Assembly (NCBI GenBank): GCA_905215045.1
Contig: CAJMOO010000030.1
Span: forward strand, 1 to 22,232
Direction: 5' to 3'
DNA: 22,232 bases
Origin: an uncultured bacterium
Lineage (GTDB): Bacteria; Bacillota_A; Clostridia; Lachnospirales; Lachnospiraceae
Below the pieces are notes generated by a model, which did not search any database, was not told the DNA's origin, and saw only the letters and a program-made list of their open reading frames with translations. Below, piece after piece: positions 15,420-22,232 of the stretch (within the stretch, counting starts at the first letter, position 1; each line of letters opens with the position of its first letter). A program made the position numbers and the translations under genes.

Positions 15420-16676
15420 ATGTACGAATGCAGTTTAGAACGAATGACAGACAAGATCAAAACAATGAGTCAGTTCGGAGATGCCGGACACGGCGGAATC
15501 ACTCGTTATTCCCTTTCTCCAGAAGCACTGCAGGCAAGAGGTGAGTTTGTACGCCGCATGGAAGCGATCGGAGCTACAATTAAATTTGATGATATGGCGA
15601 ACTTATATGCAACACTTCCTGGAAGTGAACCAGATCTTCCTGGAATCGTAATGGCTTCTCACTGTGATTCCGTAAAGAACGGTGGAAATTATGACGGAAT
15701 CTTAGGTGTTATGGGAGCTATGGAAGTTCTTGAAACAGTTGCTGACCAGAACATCCCTCATAAACATAATTTAACAGCTATGATCTGGACAAATGAAGAA
15801 GGATCCTTATATCCACCAGCAATGATGTCTTCCGGTGTTATTTGCTATGACTATCTTCCAGAAGATATCCGTGTAAACTTCAAACATGAAGATATGTTAA
15901 AATCTACTTCTGTTCTTGATGCTACAAAGACATTCGGTGCTGCCCTTGATGCATCTGGATACAAAGGTGACAAAGCAAACCGTTTAAATAACAAAGATTA
16001 CAAAGCAATGTTCGAATTACATATCGAACAGGGACCTATCCTTGAAGCCGCTGGAAATGACATTGGTGTTGTTACTTGCGTTCTTGGAATGGTTAACTAC
16101 ACGATCAAAGTTTATGGACAGTCTGACCATGCAGGAACAACTCCTATGAAGTATCGTCAGGATGCTTTATATGGAGCTTCTAAAGTTCTTCAGTACCTGC
16201 ATGATGAATTAGACAAATTAGATCCAGAACTTGTTTATACAACAGGTGAGATCTTCTGTCATCCAAACGTACATACAGTAATTCCTGATTATGTAGAATT
16301 CTCATTAGATGCACGTCATGAAAAACCAGAAGTAATCGAACAGGTTGTCAAAGTAATTGAAAATATTCCTAAAGAAGTCGTAAAATGCAAGACTGATTAT
16401 GAAATTGCATGGACACGTGATACTGTTTACTATGACAAAGAACTTGTTTCTTACGTTCAGGAATCTGTTGATGAACTTGGATATTCTAACCAGAAGATCA
16501 ACTCCGGTGCTGGACATGATGCTCAGTTCGCAGCTTATATGCTTCCTACAACAATGGTATTCGTTCCATCTAAAGACGGACATTCTCACTGTGAACCTGA
16601 ATATACATCTCCAGAACAGTGCACACAGGGTGCTTCCGTATTATTAAATGCCGTATTGAAATGTGACGCAAAATAA
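15420..16676 (+). CDS. N-carbamoyl-beta-alanine amidohydrolase (beta-ureidopropionase, M20 Zn-dependent carbamoylase family)
   Basis: A 418-residue metal-dependent hydrolase of the hydantoinase/carbamoylase branch of M20 (HyuC/AmaB/PydC-like). Metal ligands appear as His81 (SHCDSVKNGG), Asp92 (NYDGILG), Glu126/127 (TNEEGS), His201 (ELHIEQGP) and His390 (GHSHCEPE). The dimer-lid HAGTTPM motif is at 237-243, and GAGHDAQ at 363-369 is the other family hallmark. It hydrolyses N-carbamoyl-beta-alanine to beta-alanine, CO2 and ammonia, completing the reductive pyrimidine route. GGAGG lies 8 nt before ATG 15420. Allantoate amidohydrolases are close relatives; the preTA/dihydropyrimidinase context argues against them. 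It is the last enzyme gene of the plus-strand operon. Confidence 0.92.
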   Translation: MYECSLERMTDKIKTMSQFGDAGHGGITRYSLSPEALQARGEFVRRMEAIGATIKFDDMANLYATLPGSEPDLPGIVMASHCDSVKNGGNYDGILGVMGAMEVLETVADQNIPHKHNLTAMIWTNEEGSLYPPAMMSSGVICYDYLPEDIRVNFKHEDMLKSTSVLDATKTFGAALDASGYKGDKANRLNNKDYKAMFELHIEQGPILEAAGNDIGVVTCVLGMVNYTIKVYGQSDHAGTTPMKYRQDALYGASKVLQYLHDELDKLDPELVYTTGEIFCHPNVHTVIPDYVEFSLDARHEKPEVIEQVVKVIENIPKEVVKCKTDYEIAWTRDTVYYDKELVSYVQESVDELGYSNQKINSGAGHDAQFAAYMLPTTMVFVPSKDGHSHCEPEYTSPEQCTQGASVLLNAVLKCDAK

Positions 16677-16712
16677 ATACATTTCGCTAATAATATCTTC
16701 CTCATATAAGTC

Positions 16713-16754
16713 AAGAATAAGAGATATATCCTCTAGGATATATCTCTTATTCTT
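16713..16754. repeat. 42-bp near-perfect palindrome downstream of the operon
   Basis: Two perfect 19-bp arms (16713-16731 and 16736-16754, arm AAGAATAAGAGATATATCC) enclose a 4-nt loop TCTA, 37 bp after the amidohydrolase stop. The right arm is T-rich but no clean T-run follows. It may end or attenuate the operon transcript, stabilise its 3' end, or act as a binding site. Terminator is the likeliest reading. Confidence 0.7.
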
Positions 16755-16844
16755 CTGTGTATTTTATACAATTTCTATAAGAATTATCTTTTTATTTTTA
16801 TGCATTTTGAATAAAATCATCTATGATTTATCCATCTTTTATGA

Positions 16845-16850
16845 TATAAT
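16845..16850 (+). promoter_or_regulatory. Candidate -10 element of the MerR gene
   Basis: A perfect TATAAT lies 64 nt before the MerR start codon and after the palindrome. The -35 at 17 bp (TATGAT) is poor. It suggests the regulator can be transcribed separately from the operon, but the case is weak. Confidence 0.3.
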
Positions 16851-16914
16851 GAACAGATAGGTAATATTTATTTTATGATTCGCATTCTTATTGCTTATGA
16901 ATCGGAGGTAATTT

Positions 16915-17787
16915 ATGTCAGCTAAAAAAGCGCGCTACTGTATCGGCGAATTATCGACCCTCTGTAATATACCCCAGAAGACTTTACGCTATTACGATGA
17001 GATTGGATTATTCACACCAGACTATCGAGACGACAGTACGCACTACCGTTATTATTCAAAATCACAGATCGTCAATCTGATGATCATTAAAACTTTAAAA
17101 CAAATGGGCTTTCCATTAAAAGATATCCGGCAGATCATATCTGAGAACGATGCTCAGTCCCTTGAGGCGAATATCAATTCACATCTTGAGACGATGCGAG
17201 ATGATATCATGAAGCGGATCGATCAGTACACCGAATGCAGCTATCTGCTCCAAAAGATTCAAAATGGAATTGATATTCTAGAAGCATCTTCTTCTCTTCC
17301 TTCCGAAGACCTTGCAATCTCTATTGAACATATTCCTAAGATCAGTTTAATGTATGACCGTTCTGAAATGGAAGGATATGATTACTCTGAGATGTCCTTA
17401 GACCGATGGATCTCCATTCTTCGGAAAGCAGAGCATTCCAAACATAAGATCATGGGACCTGTTTATGTGACATTTTATGAAGATAATATCATGAACAAGT
17501 TCCTCTCAGCAAACTCCATGGTCGAATTTGCAGTCCATATCGAGGATACTTCTTCTACCGATGATATTCGTGATTTCGGGGATTTTGATGCCGTAACCAT
17601 GATCCATATCGGTAACTATGAGGATATCCCGACTTCTTATATCCAGATGATGAAATGGATCCGCCAGAATGGCTACACTGTTACAGGACCAGCAACAGAA
17701 GAATTCATCCTTTCCCCTCTGGATGTCAACGATGAAACTCGCAGGGTGACCAAGATCATTATCCCTGTCGAGAAAGAGAGTAAATAA
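16915..17787 (+). CDS. MerR family transcriptional regulator with GyrI-like effector domain (BmrR-like)
   Basis: A 290-residue protein. An N-terminal MerR winged helix spans about 7-80 (CIGELSTLCNIPQKTLRYYDEIGL, split here as CIGELSTLC plus TLRYYDEIGLF, then HYRYYS and QMGFPLKDI). A coiled linker helix runs about 85-120. The C-terminal ligand-binding domain of about 135-288 is GyrI/BmrR-like, with the closing pattern GPATEEFILSPLD and VTKIIIPVE. Such regulators activate promoters with a 19-bp spacer by untwisting DNA. GGAGG lies 6 nt before the ATG. Its place between the two convergent catabolic operons, and 19-bp-spacer promoters before both, make it the prime candidate for their regulator. 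The inducer is unknown; a pathway intermediate would fit. Confidence 0.9.
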   Translation: MSAKKARYCIGELSTLCNIPQKTLRYYDEIGLFTPDYRDDSTHYRYYSKSQIVNLMIIKTLKQMGFPLKDIRQIISENDAQSLEANINSHLETMRDDIMKRIDQYTECSYLLQKIQNGIDILEASSSLPSEDLAISIEHIPKISLMYDRSEMEGYDYSEMSLDRWISILRKAEHSKHKIMGPVYVTFYEDNIMNKFLSANSMVEFAVHIEDTSSTDDIRDFGDFDAVTMIHIGNYEDIPTSYIQMMKWIRQNGYTVTGPATEEFILSPLDVNDETRRVTKIIIPVEKESK

Positions 17788-17822
17788 ATTAATATTTGTT
17801 ATACAAAATAAGAATGCACACC

Positions 17823-17872
17823 AAAAAGGCTGTAAATTTCTTTGCTTACCCCAAAGAATTTACAGCCTTTTT
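17823..17872. terminator. Bidirectional terminator between convergent operons
   Basis: A stem of about 21 bp with one bulge pairs 17823-17844 with 17852-17872, with a 7-nt loop. AAAAA begins one arm and TTTTT ends the other, so it can end the MerR transcript (plus) and the lyase operon (minus). Confidence 0.9.
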
Positions 17873-17917
17873 GCCAGGTTTATTATTTATTAATACTATG
17901 AATGAGCTTTATAAGAT

Positions 17918-18289
17918 CTAATATTCATACCAGAACTGTACAACTGTTGATAATGGTGGATCTTCCAGAACATCAATAGAACTTGGATATGGAGGATCTG
18001 CTGGTACTTCAATTATCTTAAAAGAACGGACTTCGATCAGTACTTTATTTCCTTCCTGTTTTCTGATTCCAGCGATATATTCCATATAATCTCCGGCAAA
18101 ACATGGTGTGTAAAGACGAACTTTTTTAACTTCTACACATCTTCCTGTATTTCCAAATGTTTTTGCCATCAAACGTTTTGCTGCATCTTCCATCAGTGTG
18201 ATACTTCTGGCACCATTTACAACTCCACCACCGTAAAATACGTCACGGTCTGACATTCTATAACGAAAAGTGATTGTATCTTTCATCAT
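17918..18289 (-). CDS. Hotdog-fold 3-aminoacyl-CoA ammonia-lyase-like protein (short paralogue)
   Basis: A 123-residue hotdog protein similar to beta-alanyl-/3-aminobutyryl-CoA ammonia lyases. RYRMSDRDVFYGGGVVNGAR at the N-terminus parallels the MSEKDAHY-GG-VNGAR of the lyase at 8810. FAGDYMEY at about 68-75 corresponds to its YVGDFMEY, and an IEVRSFKI strand follows. It lacks the DGDISLFLGY segment of the longer paralogues. AAGGAG stands 5 nt before ATG 18289 and 8 nt before a second ATG at 18286; either may be used. It is the last gene of the acyl-CoA dehydrogenase operon, 30 bp after the other hotdog gene. The pair could form a heteromeric lyase, perhaps for the thymine-derived 3-aminoisobutyryl-CoA. 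Substrate is inference. Confidence 0.8.
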   Translation of the reverse strand: MMKDTITFRYRMSDRDVFYGGGVVNGARSITLMEDAAKRLMAKTFGNTGRCVEVKKVRLYTPCFAGDYMEYIAGIRKQEGNKVLIEVRSFKIIEVPADPPYPSSIDVLEDPPLSTVVQFWYEY

Positions 18290-18319
18290 TCTTTCTCCTT
18301 TCAATCTGTCTTATGTACT

Positions 18320-18784
18320 TTATTCATCTTCTGGAAAATCATCCAGATGACGCCATGGATCAATAACTGCTCCATCTGGTTGTTCTCCACGTTGTAAGTG
18401 TTTCTTAACAACCAGTCTTACATTACCTTCTGTACATAATACAGGCTCATCAAACCATACCATATCTCCTGGTTTGTAGTCTTCTTTCCCAGCTCTGTAT
18501 GCTGGTGTAGCCAGCTTAAATACTTCGATCCTGCAGTCTCTTGATGTATTTCCGATATGTGTTAAAGTAGCTTTGTACTCCATCATATCTCCTACATACA
18601 CATCCTGATAGATCTTTACATCTTCATATCCCAGACAGAGAGATTCATCTCCATCTACCAAGATCATTTCTTCTGTTTCAACATCTCCGATAAAGTCAAA
18701 CTGACGTCCAACTGGTACGATTCCATCTGGATTATTTGCATCCGCTGTCGTCATATTGTAACTTAAATAAGATACTTTTCTCAT
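18320..18784 (-). CDS. Hotdog-fold 3-aminoacyl-CoA ammonia-lyase-like protein (long paralogue)
   Basis: A 154-residue paralogue of the lyase at 8810. The run GDVETEEMILVDGDESLCLG followed by YEDVKIYQDVYVGDMMEY (about 33-70) matches its GDVGTELM-DGDISLFLGYE-APVYVGDFMEY positions. The C-terminal VKKHLQRGEQ parallels KKDQRGPQE. It lacks the NGAR motif near the N-terminus that both other hotdog proteins keep, having VPVGRQFDF instead. Such enzymes eliminate ammonia from 3-aminoacyl-CoA esters. GGAGG lies 6 nt before the ATG, 28 bp after the CoA-transferase stop. The missing NGAR here and the missing DGD segment in its neighbour suggest the two subunits complement each other in one enzyme; this is inference. 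Confidence 0.8.
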   Translation of the reverse strand: MRKVSYLSYNMTTADANNPDGIVPVGRQFDFIGDVETEEMILVDGDESLCLGYEDVKIYQDVYVGDMMEYKATLTHIGNTSRDCRIEVFKLATPAYRAGKEDYKPGDMVWFDEPVLCTEGNVRLVVKKHLQRGEQPDGAVIDPWRHLDDFPEDE

Positions 18785-18812
18785 GTTGCTCCTCCTTATG
18801 AAATAAAAGTAA

Positions 18813-19994
18813 TTAAATTACGCCTTCTTCTTTTAACTGTGCTTCTTCTTCTTCGGTTAATCCAAAGATCTCTCTGTTATGCTCTCCTAGAAGTGGAGAA
18901 GGCGTTTCTACAACTCCTGGAGTTTCTGACATCTTCGTAACACATCCCTGAAAATAAAGATCTCCTGCCGTAGGATGTTCGCAGTGAACCATCATCTCTC
19001 TTGCCTGTGTATGTGGATGTTCGATCGCTTCTTTTACATCTAATACCGGTCCACATGGAATTCCTGCTTCATCCATGATATATTCAATCTCTTTCTTTGT
19101 ATGTTCCATACACCATCCACGGATCAGTTCCTGCAGTTCCGGCAGGTAATTCTTACACCTTAGATCATTGGTTTCGTATCTTGGATCACCAAGCAGCTCT
19201 TCATGTCCGATCGTATGACAAAATGTATCAAATAATCTGTCATTTCCTACCCCGAGTGCTGTAAATCCGTCCTTACAAGGGAAAATATCAAATGGAGCAA
19301 TGGATGGGTCTATGTTTCCATTTCTCTGCGATATCTCCCCTGCCATTGTATAATTCACTAAGGCATTTTCAAGAAGACTGAATATTGTATCAAACATAGA
19401 TACATCAACCTGCTGCCCTTCTCCGGTCATATCACGATGATGAAGGGCTGCCAATACACCAACTGTTAAATAAATCCCTGATACATGGTCTGCGACAGAT
19501 GGACCAACTTTGACTGGATCTGTATCTTTAAAACCAGTCAGATTCACCATTCCGCCCATTGCCTGCGCCACGATATCATAGCAGGCTCTGTGTGTTAATG
19601 GTCCATACTGTCCAAATCCGGAACAGGATGCATAGATAATGGATGGATTGATCTTCTTTACCGTCTCATAATCAATCCCCAGCTTCTTTGTAACCCCGCC
19701 ACGATAATTCTCAACAAGAATATCTGCATCCTTTACCAGATCATAAAACATCTGCTTTCCTTTTTCAGATTTCAGGTTTAATGTTGCACCCTTTTTATTT
19801 CTGTTTACATAACAGTAAAATCCGCTCTCTCCGCTCTTTTCATCAATTGGACCCCATGTTCTGCACTGATCTCCGTGTAGAGGCTCGATTTTTAATACGT
19901 CCGCTCCATAATCAGCTAACATCATCGTGCAAAACGGTCCACTTAAAGCTGAAGTAAGATCAACTACCTTAATTCCTTCCAATGCTTTTTTCAT
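18813..19994 (-). CDS. Class III (CaiB/BaiF family) CoA-transferase
   Basis: A 393-residue CoA-transferase of the formyl-CoA/carnitine-CoA family. It opens with LEGIKVVDLTSALSGPFC and ADYGADVLKIEPLHGD. The catalytic Asp169 is in PSVADHVSG, at the same number as in formyl-CoA transferase, and is followed by the usual ALHHRDMTGEGQQVDVSMFD. These enzymes move CoA between carboxylic acids through acyl-Asp and Asp-CoA intermediates. In context it would load beta-alanine (or 3-aminoisobutyrate) with CoA from propionyl-CoA (or isobutyryl-CoA), activating substrate and releasing product in one step. AGGAGG lies 7 nt before the ATG, and the dehydrogenase gene ends 21 bp upstream. Substrate specificity is inferred from neighbours only. 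Confidence 0.9.
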   Translation of the reverse strand: MKKALEGIKVVDLTSALSGPFCTMMLADYGADVLKIEPLHGDQCRTWGPIDEKSGESGFYCYVNRNKKGATLNLKSEKGKQMFYDLVKDADILVENYRGGVTKKLGIDYETVKKINPSIIYASCSGFGQYGPLTHRACYDIVAQAMGGMVNLTGFKDTDPVKVGPSVADHVSGIYLTVGVLAALHHRDMTGEGQQVDVSMFDTIFSLLENALVNYTMAGEISQRNGNIDPSIAPFDIFPCKDGFTALGVGNDRLFDTFCHTIGHEELLGDPRYETNDLRCKNYLPELQELIRGWCMEHTKKEIEYIMDEAGIPCGPVLDVKEAIEHPHTQAREMMVHCEHPTAGDLYFQGCVTKMSETPGVVETPSPLLGEHNREIFGLTEEEEAQLKEEGVI

Positions 19995-20015
19995 TTCGAC
20001 ACCTCCTATTTGTTC

Positions 20016-21158
20016 TTATTTACGAAACATATTTCCGCTGATGACAAGTTTCTGAATTTCATTTGTTCCTTCGTAGATCTGTGTGATCTTAGCATCACGC
20101 AGCATTCTTTCTACATGATATTCTTTCATATATCCATTTCCACCCAGCATCTGTACAGCTTCTGTGGCTACATGCATTGCTGCATCTGTACAAACCATCT
20201 TCGCTTTAGCCGCTGGTACACTGTAGCTTCTGCCTTCCTGCTTATCTGTTGCTGCTTTGTATAACATATACTGAGCCATCTCGATCTCTGTCTCTAACTC
20301 AGCCATCTTAAATGCTAAATACTGATTCTTGTATAATGGTTTTCCGAACTGTTCTCTCTCTTTTAAATAATTAAATGCGATGTCGTAAGCTCCTTTGGCA
20401 ATTCCAAGTCCCTGGGCTGCAACACCAATACGTCCTCCATCCAGGTCTTTCATTGCAACAGCAAATCCTTTTCCTTCTTCTCCGAGCATGTTCTCTTTTG
20501 GAACTCTTACATTATCAAAGATGACCTCAGATACCTGTGCACATCTGATTCCGCACTTATCTTCGATCTTACCAATGGATACACCCTCCCATTCACGTTC
20601 TACGATGAATGCTGTTAATCCTTTTGTCTTTAATTCTGGATTCGTAAGAGCAACTACCATATAGTAATCTGCTAATGGCCCATTTGTAATGAAGCATTTT
20701 AATCCATTCAGGATATATTCTTTTCCATTCCAGATCGCTGTTGTTTTACATCCTGCTGCATCAGAACCTGCATCTGGTTCTGTTAAACAAAATGATCCCA
20801 TTTTCTTTCCAGACAGAACTTCTGGCAGATATTTTTTCTTCTGTTCTTCATTTCCATCATTGATCAGAGCACCAGAGTATAATGAAGTACATACAGAATA
20901 AGCAATTCCTACAGATGAATTGATCTTGGAGATTTCTTCTAATGCTAATACATAGGATAAATAATCTCCTCCCTGACCACCATATTCTTTTGGAAATGGA
21001 AGCCCGACAAATCCCATTTCTCCCATTTTCTTATATGCTTCTTCTGGGAAACGTCCTGCTGCATCATCTTCAAGAACTGTTTCCTGTAATACAGTCTGAG
21101 CAAACTGTCTTGCACTCTGCTGAACTGCCTTCTGCTGTGGAGTTAATTCAAAATTCAT
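20016..21158 (-). CDS. Acyl-CoA dehydrogenase (butyryl-CoA dehydrogenase type), proposed acryloyl-CoA reductase
   Basis: A 380-residue flavoprotein of the short-chain acyl-CoA dehydrogenase family. LPFPKEYGGQGGDYLSYVLA is near residue 53, FCLTEPDAGSDA at about 123, then GRIGVAAQGLGIA and QMLGGNGYMKEY. The catalytic Glu363 is in QIYEGTNEI, the position used by short-chain enzymes. It would reduce acryloyl-CoA to propionyl-CoA, or methacrylyl-CoA to isobutyryl-CoA, with electrons from electron-transferring flavoprotein. No etfAB genes are in the window, so these must lie elsewhere; butyrate producers have them. It is the first gene of the operon with the CoA-transferase and the two hotdog genes. 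The ribosome site (AAAGGA) is moderate. Direct involvement in butyrate formation instead is possible but less likely given the operon partners. Confidence 0.9.
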   Translation of the reverse strand: MNFELTPQQKAVQQSARQFAQTVLQETVLEDDAAGRFPEEAYKKMGEMGFVGLPFPKEYGGQGGDYLSYVLALEEISKINSSVGIAYSVCTSLYSGALINDGNEEQKKKYLPEVLSGKKMGSFCLTEPDAGSDAAGCKTTAIWNGKEYILNGLKCFITNGPLADYYMVVALTNPELKTKGLTAFIVEREWEGVSIGKIEDKCGIRCAQVSEVIFDNVRVPKENMLGEEGKGFAVAMKDLDGGRIGVAAQGLGIAKGAYDIAFNYLKEREQFGKPLYKNQYLAFKMAELETEIEMAQYMLYKAATDKQEGRSYSVPAAKAKMVCTDAAMHVATEAVQMLGGNGYMKEYHVERMLRDAKITQIYEGTNEIQKLVISGNMFRK

Positions 21159-21211
21159 AGTTTCATCCTTTCTGCATATTGCACATTTTATTTTCTACCT
21201 CGTATATTTGT

Positions 21212-21242
21212 AGTGTAGTCTATCCTTTCAGTGCAGAGTCAA
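21212..21242 (-). promoter_or_regulatory. Candidate MerR-type promoter of the acyl-CoA dehydrogenase operon
   Basis: On the minus strand TTGACT (21237-21242) and TACACT (21212-21217) are 19 bp apart. The spacer begins CTG and ends AGAC, giving a partial dyad ACTCT-N13-AGACT. This closely resembles the layout of BmrR-controlled promoters, with TTGACT, a 19-bp spacer and a TACA-T -10. The ATG is about 53 nt downstream. MerR control is inference. Confidence 0.5.
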
Positions 21243-21276
21243 GCAGTATTCTTGATATTTTTTATGCAGATTGTAC

Positions 21277-21320
21277 AAAAAAAAGACCAACTTTCCACTT
21301 ACTGGATAGTTGATCTTTTT
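21277..21320 (-). terminator. Terminator of the ATP synthase operon
   Basis: An imperfect 18-bp stem (21280-21297 with 21303-21320, 5-nt loop) is followed on the minus strand by eight T residues. It lies 32 bp after the atpC stop and about 35 bp before the -35 of the next operon. Confidence 0.9.
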
Positions 21321-21351
21321 TCTCATTTAGCTATATTTGTCTTCTCAGACT

Positions 21352-21765
21352 CTATTTTTTCACATATTTTGATGTAACTTTCAGTCGTGCCATAGCACGT
21401 GACAATGCTGCCTGTGTATGATAGTACTGCAAACGGCTTTGTTTCTGTTTGAGTCGTTCTTCTGCTCTTGTTTTGGCCTCTCTTGCACGGATGATGTCGA
21501 TGTCTTCTGGGCGTTCCACCGTATCTACCACGATGACTACGAAATCTCTGGTGACATCTGCGAATCCTTCACCAACAACACAAACTTTCCATTCCCCATC
21601 AACTTTAAAACGAAGCTCTCCTGCAACAACGGCTGTTACTGTATCTTCATGGTTTGCTAATACACCGTAAAGTCCGTCCACTGCTGGGAAAATGACGTGT
21701 TCACAAGCTCCGCTGTAGAACTTTTTGTCACTGGCAATGATCTCAAAATAAAAGGTTTCTGCCAT
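21352..21765 (-). CDS. atpC: F-type ATP synthase epsilon subunit
   Basis: A 137-residue subunit of the F1 stalk. The N-terminal beta-sandwich includes FPAVDGLYGVLANHED at about 26-41 and GEGFADV at about 64-70. A C-terminal two-helix domain begins at about 87 (DIIRAREAKTRAEERLKQKQ) and ends in the basic SRAMARLKVTSKY. It couples F1 rotation to Fo and can inhibit ATP hydrolysis. Its ATG directly follows the atpD stop codon with no gap, and AGAGGTG within the end of atpD is its ribosome site. It is the last gene of the atp operon, followed by a terminator. Confidence 0.96.
   Translation of the reverse strand: MAETFYFEIIASDKKFYSGACEHVIFPAVDGLYGVLANHEDTVTAVVAGELRFKVDGEWKVCVVGEGFADVTRDFVVIVVDTVERPEDIDIIRAREAKTRAEERLKQKQSRLQYYHTQAALSRAMARLKVTSKYVKK

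Positions 21766-22232
<467 letters not shown>

Noticed and set aside
12736..16676. Allantoin degradation (allantoinase plus allantoate amidohydrolase) as the role of the two hydrolases
   Set aside because: Both families are related to allantoin enzymes, but linkage to preT/preA and to a beta-alanyl-CoA lyase fits pyrimidine catabolism far better, and no ureidoglycolate genes are present.

Overview
The window is AT-rich DNA with strong AGGAGG-type ribosome binding sites, short intergenic gaps and rho-independent terminators. Its gene content (PTS, F-type ATPase, butyrate-type acyl-CoA dehydrogenase, CoA-thioester amino-acid fermentation enzymes) points to an anaerobic Firmicute, probably a gut Lachnospiraceae such as an Anaerostipes-like butyrate producer. 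The taxonomic guess is inference; no rRNA or marker gene is complete here.

Left block (1-6018, all minus strand): a sugar or polyol PTS operon reading EIIB - EIIC (galactitol-type) - EIIA - multidomain PRD activator - glycerol-1-phosphate dehydrogenase-like AraM - HAD-IIA (NagD/AraL-like) phosphatase, which runs off the left edge. Upstream (6266-6565) lies the relic of a class II aldolase-like gene with its terminator still intact.

Insert-like block (about 6570-7783): an Rpn/YhgA-type PD-(D/E)XK nuclease gene on the plus strand. Its 3' end carries a well-placed internal start, consistent with the intragenic small antitoxin known for this family.

Main block (7808-21242): a reductive pyrimidine catabolism island. 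An IclR regulator and a beta-alanyl-CoA ammonia-lyase gene (minus) stand divergent to a plus-strand operon DUF1097 membrane protein - preT - preA - dihydropyrimidinase - two-part ThrE-like transporter - N-carbamoyl-beta-alanine amidohydrolase, followed by a BmrR-like MerR regulator. Convergent to it, a minus-strand operon encodes acyl-CoA dehydrogenase - class III CoA-transferase - two more ammonia-lyase-like hotdog proteins. Read together these encode: uracil to dihydrouracil (PreTA), to N-carbamoyl-beta-alanine, to beta-alanine + CO2 + NH3, to beta-alanyl-CoA (CoA-transferase), to acryloyl-CoA + NH3 (hotdog lyase), to propionyl-CoA (acyl-CoA dehydrogenase running as a reductase with electron-transferring flavoprotein encoded elsewhere). 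The CoA-transferase can then release propionate. Thymine would give 3-aminoisobutyrate and then isobutyrate by the same logic. The early steps are well known; their coupling in one locus to a complete beta-amino-acid fermentation branch is the most interesting proposal here. Promoter-like sequences with 19-bp spacers before both operons suggest joint control by the MerR regulator.

Right edge (21277-22232, minus strand): the end of the F1Fo ATP synthase operon, atpD (3' part) and atpC, with a terminator. No tRNA, rRNA, CRISPR array or insertion sequence was seen.
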